Position numbers and translations under genes: made by a program. From assembly GCA_028622995.1 (NCBI GenBank), contig JAJQJQ010000002.1:62001-126000 (forward strand): DNA of 64,000 bases. The letters run 5' to 3'. The DNA is from Panagrolaimus kolymaensis (lineage: Eukaryota; Nematoda; Chromadorea; Rhabditida; Panagrolaimidae). Positions 24,095 through 37,400 of the stretch are shown here, piece after piece. The stretch's first letter is position 1, and each line of letters begins with the position of its first letter. The notes beneath the pieces were generated by a model, which worked only from the letters and a program-made list of their open reading frames with translations, searched no databases and was not told the DNA's origin.

Positions 24095-27000
24095 TTATTT
24101 CCATTGCATTGAGTCATGTTGATAAGGACTTGTTTGAGGCGCCATTGAACCATACTCATCTAATGGTATATTTGAAATTGATTGGGGTTGTGGTGGATAC
24201 ATAGATGCTGTTGCTGAATATTGTGTTGTTATTTCTTCAACTGGATATGCTAAATCTTCATGCCTTGGCCCTTCTGCTATGGTTGATTGAGGTTGTTGTT
24301 GTTGTTCAACACTCATTGGGTGATGATCATATGGCGGAGGTGGAAGTGGAGATGGATTACCATAATATTGATGATGTTCCATTTCTGGTGGTGCTATTGT
24401 TGAAGGATGTGGATATGCATATGGATCAGAAGTCGGCTCATGATATGGTTGATGAATTGGACCTGGTGGACCATAAGGTGTTAATGGAGGAGGATATTGT
24501 AAACCATGGGGAGGTGGAGGACAATATGCATTTGGTGGTGGACCATAATTATACATTGTTGGAGCTTGAATTGGCATAATTGGTTGAATTAGAAGAGGTT
24601 GAGGAAGTTGAGGATTCCTTATAGTTTCTTTAACTTGATTCATAATTTTTTCAGATTTTTGTGAGGCTTCATTAATGGGTTGAGATATGAGTCTAGTTAA
24701 AAGTTGTTTTGCATATTCATCGGATGAAAGATATCTAGCACCCTAAAACATTCATTATTATTTTTAGGGCTTATTTTTAAAAATTAACCACTTACCGTAA
24801 TTGATTTTGCTAATTTCTCTATTAATTCCAATGCCGCTAATTTCACATTATCAAGATTTTCACCTGGTACATCAGCGTGTAAAACACAAATGGGAATTAA
24901 TGGACCTCCCATCGAAACATCACCCAAACAAGCAAAAATACTTTCAATTGCAGTTTCATCAGCGCAAAATCTCGTTAAAATATTCATCGAAAGTTGCACC
25001 AAATGATAAATTTGAACATCCTCCACAGTTTGAGCAATTTGATTAAATGCAACTTTAAGAATTCGGCATATTTCTGGGATATACCATCGCTCATGATAAT
25101 ATTCTCCTACATGAGTAGTTAAAAATATGGGGATGTTTGTGTGATGCGCTGTTAAACGGTAAAGAAGCTAAAATAAAAAAACGGTATTGAGAAAATGCGA
25201 TTTTTAACATATTTTAGAAAAACCCAAATTTATGCTTAGAATGGGTCAAATATTTTAAAAAGCGTAATGATGAAACTTACTGTTAATGTTGGTTTCAATA
25301 CCGCTGGTCTCAATTCTATCAATTTTGTAAGTAAAATAAATCGCAATTCTGTTTGTGGAATGGTTTGAACAACATAATCCGCTCGATCATGTTTAAAGCA
25401 AATATGCGATAATATTCTTATTGCTGATTCCTAAAAGACCCATTATTAAAGTTCGACGTCAAAAAAACAGGCTTAAACAGTTATAACTAAAGGGGAAATG
25501 AAAAAAAAACTAACATGTATTTTCTCAACATATCTTTTATGATTATCATCAGCGTTATTTGTTTCCATCATAAGTTTTACAATTGCTGGCAATGCATTAT
25601 GTTCAACCAAAAATTCTTTATTTTTTGCATGATTTGCAATTAAATTAGCTAAACATTCAACAGCTATTTGCTTGACCTTCAAATCAGGATAATCTGAAAG
25701 TAAAAGAATAAAATTAATAAAATAAGTTAAAACAAAAGGCATACCAATTTTGACTATCAAATAATGTAATAATGGACGAAAATCACTATTATCTCGAATA
25801 TCTCCCAGATCTTTAACCAATCGCAAAAGATAACAAATATAATCAGGTGAAGCATGTAAAAACCTTGGAATAACGCGATAAATTCCTGCTTCAACAATCT
25901 TTTTACTATAATTTGGTTTTTCTTTATCTGCTATGGCAATGGAATGTAATAATTTGCAAATATTGTCCACCATCGGTAGGTAACAACGTTCAGAAAGAAT
26001 TTTGATTAATTTTACTATTCCATCATGATTCACAACAAAGAAACTCTGAAAATAAATAAGACTTTGAGGTAAATTTAAAATTTTTAATATTAATCCAAAA
26101 TTTATGGTAATAGAAAAAATCAATCAAAAATATACCCTTTGTTCCTCATTGATATGACAAATATGATAAATAATATCCACTGTAATTGAAATAAGTTTAT
26201 CATCCAATCTGGGATATGATAACCATGGAACTATATAAGTTAATGCTTTGTGTTCTCGAATGTAATTAACAACGATTGAACCAATTTCTTTCGATCTCAC
26301 TAATGTATCGATAAGTAATAAAGCATATTTGTATGAAACATGTTCAGTTTGATTCAAACATGATATGGCTGTATCAAGGACTTCTTCTTTATGCTGTTTT
26401 ATTAAGGATACAATGTTGTCTTCAGATGTGAAAAAGAATATACATAAACAGCAGTGAACAATGTACTAAAAAAAGAAAAGGAAATTAGTTGGATCTAAAA
26501 GAACTAAAAGCGAGTTTGAGCAAAACGTAAAAGCGATGAGACTAAAATTTTAGTTTTTTATAACCGAAACTAATTTATTAATTAATTTTCGAAGGGCTTG
26601 GGAAATTAAAATTAAAGTCAAATAGAATGAATACAACCTCATAAGCACTTGATGAAAAAATAATCAAAGAATTAATTACCTTATTCTTTCGATGCTTCAT
26701 CATAACATTTTCTACTGCAAATACCACATTTTCTTCATTCACAACTGCAGGAACATGAGGAGGGCGAAAATTATCTGAACGAAAAATCTTTTTTAACATT
26801 TCAATTGATTTTGTTACCACATCTTCATCGGAGTCATTTAACAGCTGAATCAATTCGGGTAAAGCTTCTTTAGATCGAATGGGATCTGAAGCAGTAAAAA
26901 ATGTTTGAACCCTTTCAATCCTACGTTTAGTTTGTTCTGAAATTTGTGTAGGGGGAATATCCATTGTCATTACAGAAGTCAAAGACATTTCTGAACCAGC

Positions 27001-27447
27001 GAATGACATAATTGATGGAGCTACAGATGGCGCAGCTGAATGAAAACCTGAATCAAAATGATTTTGTTGCCATCCATTTGCTGATGAATATCGAATTGAT
27101 GGCGGAATTGCTGCTGATGTTGGTGTAGCAGTTTGTCGTTGTTGGGGATTATTAGATGATGAAGTAAAATTCATCTTTTGAATTCCCGATGAAATTGTTG
27201 ATGTTGATAGAGATGATGGTGGAAGCCGAGATGCTCCATTATTTGTAGCATTATTATTGGGTGGATTCCGATAATTATTATTAAAATATGGTTGGGATTG
27301 ATGAAATTGAGGTGGTGGTTGGTGATGTTGTAAAGGATGAGCTGCTTGGTGCTGCTGGGGATAAAGAGGGGATCGAGACATTATTGATGTTGATGGTTGA
27401 TCACCAAGATATGATTGAGAGCTATGGTTCGAATTATTTCGATTCAT
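24095..27447 (-). CDS. beta-catenin (bar-1/hmp-2 type): Beta-catenin (armadillo-repeat protein)
   Basis: Wnt effector and/or cadherin-catenin linker. The exons are 26680-27447, 26136-26465, 25745-26045, 25515-25693, 25281-25430, 24796-25167 and 24095-24742, giving 915 residues. The N-terminus is a Gln/Asn/Pro/Ser-rich stretch of about 130 residues. Next comes DSGFHSAAPSVAPS (Asp at about 132), which matches the GSK3/beta-TrCP phosphodegron DSGxxS. A segment ISEQTKRRIERVQTFF lies where alpha-catenin binds. Residues about 200-680 are divergent armadillo repeats (e.g. DYPDLKVKQIAVECLANLIA). The tail is Pro/Tyr/Gln-rich and ends SMQWK. The degron argues for a signalling form such as BAR-1, but paralogue assignment needs a tree. 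TTTTAG just upstream of 27479 (minus-strand sense) suggests a 5' UTR splice acceptor. Confidence 0.9.
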
Positions 27448-30400
27448 GCCAATTCGAGGAGAAAAGGGAATGAAAGACCTAAAAGAAAGATCCAATAAAA
27501 TTTGATGAAAAAAATAATAAAGTAATTTAATGTGATTCAAAGTAGGTGGGCATTTAGACGCGCTAAAAAGATAACAAACAACATTTTTATGGAATGTAGG
27601 CACGAGAAAGAAAAGAAAGTAAATATGATTAGTGGAATCGTGAAAGAAAAAAAAACAGCTAAAAAATTTGTCTCATAAATAGTAAACGAAAAATGAACAA
27701 AAGTATAAATAAACTTTTGTAAATTAAATTCATTTCTTGGAATCTCATAAGTTAGGGTTTCACGACGTTTACTCGCAATTGCAGTTTTTTATAACCTTTT
27801 TTATATGTAAGTATCATAGCTATTAAATAAATTTTCACGCACTAAACTTTTAAATCAAATCAAAAGAAGCAATGAAAAAATAAAGGAAGAAAGAAAAGGA
27901 ATAATATTTTTAAAACTTCGTTGCGGGTATATTGACGTTGATGATGCCTGCCTTACAACAACAAAAAAGAAAGCTTATCAACGCGTTCCATCTTTTTTTA
28001 TTTTTTGATTTTGCATGCCTAAAGATGAAAACGAGAAAAAGAAAGAAGAAAGTGATGGAGTCTCTTCTATCATATTTTTTTGATGGTGTTTTTTGCCGAC
28101 ACTCGATGGTTGCCTTTAAACAAGATATTTTTAAAGAGGAACACGGAAAAAAGGAGGCGATGGAAAACGAGAAAATACACGCGCAAAGAAGCCAAGTTGT
28201 GTGGGCCAAAAAAAAAGTTATGGATGCTCGAGGAGGCAATAAAAATTATAAACATATCAATGCTATTGGTTAGTTATAGGACGAAGAAGCACATGATGAA
28301 ACAGAGACAGTAACAAGTAAGAAATATCTGGCGATGATAAAATTTTTGGTGATAACAAACTTTAGCATCTTATAGCAAACTTAAAAAAGTGAAAAATTTT
28401 ACGCTTCCAATAAGCAAAAAGAAAAAAAGTGTTCAAAATTAATCAAAGAAAATTAAAAAGCTGTTAAGAAACGATAAACATTTCATTTGATAACGATACA
28501 CGTCAAAGAAAGCTTCTTAAAATTATTTTCTTCTCTCCTCCTTAAAAAGCACTCAAAAAGCAAGGCATGAAAAAAGGAAATCAATCAATGATGAATGTTT
28601 AAAAAACTTGAACAATCAACAATAAAAAAAATTGAGGGAGTTGTTTAGTTGTGAATGCTTTTTGACATTTAAATTGGCATACAAAAAAGGCAAGCAATTT
28701 AAGTATAGTCATTTTTCTTTAAAAGCACTAAAGCATAATCATGTATTAAAATAATGGAAGTATGATTCAATATTGTTCACTGAAAGTTTTGTAAAAATAC
28801 AATGGAGAAACACAATACATAAAAAAAAACTGGAGAAGAAAAAATATTGTAAAGTTAGCTACTCCTTGCCGTGAATAAAAATGAATTCAATTCCGATCAC
28901 GCATGCTTCAAAACAAGTTTGATAGCATCTAATAATTAAGCAAGTTCGTTAACTTATAATCTTTATTTAAATATTTAAAATTTAATATTAAAAAAAAGTA
29001 ATGGGTTTTTAAAGAAATAAAACAAAGGAATATAAAAAAATAAGAAGAAAGAATGCGATTGCTCTTTTTTTAACTTCGAATATGTTGGTTCCCGCCAAAA
29101 AAAAGAGACTTCCTTTGCAAAAAAAGGAAGAAAAAAAGTTCGATCACCCGCAGTGAGGTAGTTTTTTTGTTGTTTGGTAAATAAAGAGGATATTTTCGAT
29201 CATGGTTTGATTCAGTTATTTATGGATTTTTCTTTAAAGGTGTCATTCAACCTTTTCAAATATGGGTTAAAGGTGCACTTTGAGCGCCAACAAATTTTTT
29301 ACTTGGAATAATAGATTGATATTTCCGGCATGAAATACATTTACGGAGAAGATACATGCTTCTTGTAACTCAAACTCATTTTTTAACAATTATAAGCAAA
29401 AACATCTTATGACTTTTTTGACTGATTTTAATTAAAAAAGAATCAAGCAGCGGAAGCCCTTTCTGAATCATACTTCTTTTCATATAATGTTTCTTTGATT
29501 TTCCTTATATTTTTTGACACAAAAGTTTTTAAAGACAATAGCAAAAGAAAAAGTGTGTGCGCCAATACAAAGCGTTTAACATTCAAAAAAGAGGGGAAAT
29601 AAGGTGTTTGAAATGCTTGCTGCTTTTCTGAAAGGACACTGTAGGAAATTCAAAACAATACCTCTAAAACTCGATGTACAAAAAAAGATTGATAGTTAGT
29701 AAATATGCTAAATTTAAAAATTGTAGTAATCAAAGAAAGCTTGATATATTTTAGACAACCAACAAAATGTGGTACACTAAAATATTTTTCAGTGAAAACA
29801 TTTTTTAAGATGAAAGTTTATGAATTTTTCTTAGAAAGCTATTTGTCGATATAGGAATTTTGTTCAATTTTTAATCTAATTTTTTGTTCTGCAGTTGTAT
29901 TTGGCAAGCTTTTTTTTGTTATGAAACTAAAAACAAATTCGTTTCAATGAAGCAATGGGAACTTTTAACATAAGGAACAAATAAAAAATAAAGCTAACCA
30001 CTTATGGTCAATATCCTTTCCCCTCGATATAACTTACTTCCGGAAATTTCTTATTTTCGATATAAAAATAATTTAAAAAGACATATGGGCTGTTGAGAAG
30101 TATGGATATTATTATAAATATGCTTCTATGGACACTCGTTTTTTTGAGCTATATCCAAATTTATCTCAACTTCATAACTAAATAACACAGGTTCAATTTC
30201 CGTATCTGAATTAATACTAAATATCAACCGATGAATTTTCCCTCAACCGTTTTTTCTAAGTCTACCTTACTAACTTTTGTTTAAACTCGACGACAGTCAT
30301 TGTCCAAACAACCCGATGAAAAAGTTTTTATACTTTTCACAAAACCCACAAAATAAATCTATTACAAAAAATTACGACGACACTCTTACCGTATCACTCA

Positions 30401-33400
30401 ACAACAATTTTTTCTCGAAAGTAAAAAAATAAAACATTTCACATCGTAAAAATGTCTCATTACCATAAATGAATGAGAGCTAAAATGGGCTTGTTCGTGT
30501 TTCGCCGACAAATAAAAAAAGAAAGACCCAATAAAAAAAAAGAAGAGAAGGAAGCGATTGAGTCAAAAAAGGGCAAATATTTTTTTTCTTCATAATAATT
30601 TAAAAAGCAGTTATTTTTTCTTCCTCCATTTCTTGACTTTTTCTCGCGCGCATGAAAGCAATTTCTGGCATTTAAAAAATGTGCAAGAAAAAAAAAATAG
30701 AAATAGCTATAAACGAACGGGGAAAAAAGAATGGATGAGAAACAGGAAATGCATGTATTAAAAAAACTAAAGCACATATATAAAAACTCCTTGGTTAAAA
30801 AAATATTTATTTTTCAAGACTCAATATATATTTTTTGTCTCTCGTTTATATTTTTTGATAGTCCTCCATTTTTCTTCTCCTATTCTCCTCCTTTCCAAAA
30901 ATGGAGTTCCAAGCAGCAGCAGCATCAAGCAAAAATAAAGCAAAAAAAGAAGATTCTCCTCTCTCTCCAAAAAAAGCAGCGCCAGTATGTGATTTATTAC
31001 TCGCATTTTGATAGTAATTTTTCATCTTTTTTGTTTTCCTCTTCTTTTTTATTCTTCTTTGCCCAAGGAAAAAAATAAGAAAGAAAAAGGAGTTTTTGAG
31101 TTTTTAAAAAGAAAAACATTTTTAAAATAAAAAAGGAAAAATAACAATAGCGATTTTTTTTCTTCTGGGTATAAAATGGCATTGATATTTTTTAAACGTT
31201 TTTTGTATGAATGTGAAAAACAAAAAAAGAAGAGCATCTCTTTAGTCTTCGATGTAAAAAGGTAATGAAGAAAATGGACACGTGCCGAAATAAGACAAAT
31301 TGAATGCGCGAAAAATGTAAAGGGTTTTTTGGGAAGTGAGGTTTTACAAAATAAAATTTTATTCTTAAAGTTTTTTCTGACATGATCGAGCGAGTAAAAG
31401 TGAAAAAAAATACAGTAGTGATGAAAAAATTGAAAAACAATTTTTGTTACGTAAATCCAAAAAAAGAAAGAATTATTAGACCTTATTTTAAAGCAATTTT
31501 TTATATTAAAATAAATCCATCAAAAAAAGAAAATGATTTTGGGAGATTAAACTTTCAAATTTTATTATGTAAAGAAAAATGAGAGAGAAGGGAAAATAAT
31601 TTTGATTTGGATTTTGATCGAGAGGAGATGGCTTCTTTCTTCTTCTTCCAGTTAGTTCGATGAGGACCCATTTAAAAAAATGAGGATAAAATTATTTGGG
31701 AGGTGGATAAAAAGTCTGAGTAAAATTGAAGAGAAATCTCAGCTCACAAAACAAGCTTAAAAAATTTAGTTACTTACGGACGCGGCTGCTTTTACTGCTG
31801 CTTTTTTTCTTCTCATTCCTGAGAGAGATCAAATCAGATCACAGCAGCATTTGCAATTTTTTTGAACAACGTAACACAACGTTCGAAACAAACATAGAAG
31901 AGATCAAAAAAAATTGAGAGAGATCTCAAAAAAAGATAGAGACAATTTAAAAGAAAAAAAAGATTGTTAAATGAAAGACAAAAAAAATGTGTATGTATCT
32001 ATGATTGAAAGAAAGTAAGTAAGTAAGCTAGCTATCTTGTCTTTTTTTTGTTTATATATGTTTTTTTAATATTACTTTTTTGTTTGAAGGAGAAGTTGAT
32101 GATGATGTTGATGAACATGAAATGAAGTAAGGAAGGAAGTATGTTTAGATACAAAATGAAAAAAGTAATATAGTTAAATTACAATTAAAAATGATAGCTA
32201 TGAGTAATTGCGAAAATAAAAGTAACAAAAAAAAGTTTGATAAGGTAAAGTTAACCTCCATAAAAAAGCTATATTTTATACAAGCTATTTATTTCAAAAT
32301 ACGATTAAAATATTTTTCTAACACTTTCTTCTTACACGACATCCCAAAAAAAATTACAGTAACTTCAAATCGATTACCATCTTTTTTTCTCATACATAAA
32401 AAGCCTCCTAAAATTTTCTCACTCATGTGTTGCAAAAAAATGGAAAAACATTAACTTTAAATAAAAAACTATCTTTTATCACTTTTTTTCATTCCTAAAA
32501 AAGCGGAACTTCGATGATGCATAAAGTGTTGATTGATAGAAAGCGCTTTTAACTTTTTGATCATCATCGTTATCCAATTTGTCTAAAAAAACAGAAGCAT
32601 ATTCATTCCTTAATTGACGTTCTCATTTTCTTCAAAGAAGAAGAATACCGATCTAAGGAAATGATTAAAATCCCCGAAGCTTTATTACATTTTTAATTTT
32701 GAAAAAAAAAGAGTTAATTAAGAATATCGGTTAAAAATTTCGGTCTCATCAAAAAGCGGTCATTTTTCATTCAACAAAAAAGTTATTTTATTATAAAATT
32801 TTTATTTCTTTGGAATGTTGCCTTTTTTATTTATTTTTAAGCATTCATTACTCTCTTTCATCGTTTTTAGAGGGAACTCATAAAAATAAAAATAAAATAA
32901 GAAAAAGTAATGAATGATTTAATGATACATAGTTTTTCAATATTTTTATTTTGATGATCGTGGAAGAAAAACGCAAAAGTCAAAAGCAAGGAAAAATAAA
33001 TAATGGTTAATGGCAAATGAAATGAGGGATTAAACCAAAAGCAAAAAACCGCAACAACAAAAATAAAAATATAATAAAAAAGCATTTGTTTTGTTTTTGA
33101 TTTTGTCAACAACAAAATTTTTAAGAAGAGATGTTGTAAATCATGAAGGCTCGAGAAGATAAGAATGAATATGCAGAATATGAGAAAAATGTGAATCTCC
33201 AAAAGAACTTTTTTTATTAGCAGGAACTGAATCGTTCATAAAAATATTGAACGGATATGAAACTCAGATTCTAGGATTTTAGAATTTTTGAGTTTTGTTT
33301 ATTTCACAAAAGAAGAGTAGCTGCCAAATTTCTATAAACTCATTTAAATTTTTCATCGTCGATAACTTTGAAGACAAAAAACTGTGATTTTATGATACTA

Positions 33401-34407
33401 AGAAAATTGATCAATAGTCGCCATAAGTTTTTTCTTTTCTTATTTTCTTAATTTTAGCGGTGATGATCATTTATTTTCCATGAAAGGAAACAAAAGAAGA
33501 ATGAAAAAACTCTAAAGAAAAATTGCCGACCATAATGAAAATGTTGCTGCTGAGCATAGGCTTGCTTCTTATATTTTCCTTATTTTTCGCCTTCATTTTT
33601 TAGAAGACAGTTCACAACTTGTCTATCTATTTTTCAATGAAATATACAGCGGCGATAAACAATGGCGCATCAATCAACTATGGATGCCGGCTGCCACCCG
33701 CGATTTTTTTTTTGAAGGAATGGCTTTGTGGTTACTTCTTTCCATATTTTTTTTTGTTATTGTTATTTTCGCGCATTTTTTTATTTTTTGCCGCCTTTTT
33801 AGTTTTTAATTTTTTGAGGATTGTCATCAACCTTCAAATAAAAAAAAATCGAGAGGGATACATACACATTAAGATGGATATATTCATTCATCAAAGCTTC
33901 TTCATAGAAAAACAAAAAACATTGTAAATTATTATAACGGATTCAAACAAATACAAAAAACCGTTTACAATAAATAGTTAGACAAAAACCAAAGCAAAAG
34001 CTAATAAAAAAAGCTCAAAAAATGAAAATTCCTGATATATAAAAAAGTGCTACATCAAAAAAAAAAGGAAAAAACTTTAAAAGAAGACGAACGATAAAAT
34101 ATTATAAAAAATTCTTTTGTTTTGGGGTTAACAAAAAATTTTTAAAAATAAGAAAGTGCAAAAAATAGAGAGAAAACAACAGATGGCTCCAGCAAGCAGC
34201 ATGAATATGCTATACTTTTTTAGGCTCTGCTCTCTCTGTCTATGGGAAGAAGATAAAAAAACATTGGATGAAGGAAACAAAAAAATTATATATTGGCAGT
34301 TATTTAAAATTGTGCAGATCATCATTGAAGAAAAAAATATATTGATTTTCATTTTGTTAAAGCATAATAAAAACAGCGCGCGTGTATCATCATCTTTATT
34401 GAGATTA
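27448..34407. other. Gene desert, about 7 kb
   Basis: No convincing gene is seen on either strand. Open frames such as 27910-28273 and 30460-30777 occur on both strands at once, are Lys/Phe-rich and lack splice partners. The left end must contain the beta-catenin 5' UTR and promoter. AGTA-type short tandem repeats occur near 32015. Long unannotated DNA next to a developmental regulator may be regulatory, but this is inference. Confidence 0.5.
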
Positions 34408-37400
34408 TTAGGCTTCAAGACGTTCAAGTTCTCGAGCATTTGCTTCTCCTTCCAAAAGTTCATCACCTTCTTTAGGGTTAGTTCGATGAGCCTTTTCAGC
34501 TTCCATTCGGCGATATTTGGGATGGAAGAAAATTACCAAAACAAGGAAAAGTACTCCAGCGATAGAAGACATGACCTTAAATTAGAATTTTATAGTGCTT
34601 TAATTATCCTAAAACTAAAGCTTACAATATTTGATAACCACCAATTTTTAGCTTCAGCTGCATTAGTTTCATCAAGGGTTGATTTACAAACTTGATTGTT
34701 TATTTGTTGATTGGTCAATGGTTTAGTTAGAATTGTCATAGCCGCAACATAAATGACACTTTGAACTTGACCTGATAAAACTATAAGACCAGTGGAAGTT
34801 GTTTCAGAAACAGGGTAAGCGCATTCAGCAGAAAGTTCCAAACCAATGGGATAAGTTGCAAGTCCCATGACACCGAAGATGAAACAAACTCCCAAAATAT
34901 ATGGTCCCAAACCAGGATGTTGAACTAACTAAAAATTGATTTAATTAAATTTAAGAAAATTAAGAATGGAAACAAACTTGAAGGAAGAGAACACCAAATA
35001 ATACTGCAACTCCCATCGCAACTTTCATAGTTTCTTGGAACTTTTTAGTTTTATCAACAAATATTCCAGCTGCTGTTGCTCCAAGTACGCCACCAATAAT
35101 CATCAATGCTGCGCAGAGCCCACTATAACTATTTGTATAACCAGAGGGACAAAGGAGTTGTTGCATAACGGTGTAAAGGCAATTAAACATTCCAATTCCT
35201 CCACCCATAACAAAAAGTAAAATGAGGTATTCTTTGTTTGTGAAGCATGATTTGACGCCTAAAATTTTGCATAGTTAATTATCGATGATTGTGTGATTCA
35301 CATATATCACATATCATCGATCTCTCTCTTTCTCTTTTCTTCCTTTTTTTATACAAAAACATTTATCACGCTTTTGCTCTTTTGCTTATGCGCTAAAAGC
35401 AGACATGGGCAATAACCCGGTCCATGTCTGCTTCTCCGCAATATTACATAAAAGCAAAAGGGTAATCTTTCGTTTCTTCGTTGTTTTCCTTTTTCACTCA
35501 ACGTTTCCTAAAACCTATTGAGCATTTTATTAGTGTGCTTGTATTATTATTATTTGTATTATTGTATTATTCATATTATTATTTTATCCTACTATATTTC
35601 CTACTGTGTATTTTATTCTGTAATTCTTAAAATAAATATCAAATAAGAATTTATATGGTGCCACGACTAAAAACGAAAAAATGTCAGGATCAAATCGAAT
35701 GTTAATTGGTCCAGCAAGAGCCCGTTTGGAAAGCTATCTTATTGAAATTAGTACCGATAAAGATACTTTTTCAACTGATGACATTGATCACAACCTCAAT
35801 CGTCTTACTCGAACTATTGCTTCACTGGAAAAATATACCAATGATTGGTTAATTCTTATGAGCAATTTGCCTGAACCACAAAAAACAGAAGAAGCCCTTT
35901 TATTCAAAAATTTCATGGAAGGTGCATCAGGAGTAACTACTCAAATAAACGAAGGCTATGAATCAATTTATTTTTTGGAATATAAAAAGAAAGAACTTCT
36001 CAAATCACCAAGTCTTTCACGAACCCAAAAATCCCAATCTTCATCGGTTGAATCACTCAACTCAATCCAACAAATTGATATTGATAAAAATGAAATTGAA
36101 ACCAAGCCTATCATTAAAAATTCTCCTGAAATTACCACCACCACCACCATTCCATTAACTTCAACTCAAAATAATTCAACTACTCTGCTACCATCTGTTC
36201 CAATGGTTCCCGCATATTTATTGCATCAACCTGACATCCCTGAATTCCATGGCGATATTTTAAAATGGTATGAATTTTGGAATGTATTTGAAGAAGAAGT
36301 ACATTTACAAAATATTCCAACTATTCGTAAGTTCAACCAACTCAAAAAAGCCCTCAAAAGTTCTGCCAAAACAGCCATTGATGGCTATCCAATTATTTCA
36401 TCCAATTACCAAATTGTAATCGATGAACTTCTTAAAAAATATGGTGATCCAATATTAATCAAACATTCATTGGACACCAAGCTTCGAAGCCTTCCACAAG
36501 CGGAAGAAGATCCTGCTAGCATCCGTAAAACTTTTGATAAATTATCTTGTATTTGTCGTCAACTTGCTGCTGCTAGTGAAGACATGGATCATGCTCAAAT
36601 TATTGGCATGATTATTGGAAAATTTCCTCCAACTATTGTTAAATCTCTTCGTATTAAAAAACCCAAATCTGATTGGAAATACCAAGAACTTATTACTCGT
36701 ATTGATGAAATGATTAAAATTGATGAAGATGTTAAGCGTATATGCCAGAAACCAAAACCAGAAATTAAAGATGATAAATCCACTGGCATATTCTCAACCA
36801 CCTTCAAAAATCAAAAAGGAAACAAAAAACCAACAACAACCAATTCTCCAAATGCCAGTTATGAAAGAAAGGCAAATAAACCATGCTTATTATGCAATGA
36901 ACTCCATTTTATTTGGAACTGTCCTACTTTCTCCACTGGCAAAAATCGTACCGCAAAGGTAAACGAATTACAGCGATGTATTTGTTGCTTTAAGAAAGAA
37001 CATACAGCTGATAATTGTCCAACAAAACGAAAATGCAACCACTGTGATTATTATCACAATTCTGCATTATGCTGGAAACAATTTCCAGATAAAAATTATG
37101 CTTCAAAGAATGCGACATGGAAGCCAAAACGAGCTCAACCATCATATTCGAAGCAACAAATAAACCAAGCAGTCATTTCTGAAAATACTGCTCCTCCATC
37201 AGCTACCACAATTACTTCAAATCCCATGAAACCTTCACAAACAAGCATAAATAATGCTGCTTTGGATGCCATAAACCATAAAGCTGATGGAACTGAAACT
37301 GTTTTATCAACTTGTAAAGCACGTATTGTCAATCAAGATAATCCAGAAAACAGTTTAATTGCAAACATATTTTTTGATAGTGGAAGTCAAAAAAGTTTTA

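Noticed and set aside
24205..24579. 124-codon plus-strand frame
   Set aside because: Shadow of the Pro/Tyr-rich last beta-catenin exon on the other strand.
27910..28273. Overlapping frames on both strands of more than 100 codons
   Set aside because: Open frames on opposite strands of the same DNA, basic or low-complexity composition, no recognisable domain and no introns.
35281..35656. LTR borders shifted by one base (target TAATT)
   Set aside because: Equally allowed by the repeats, but it would split the TGG that starts the likely primer-binding site.
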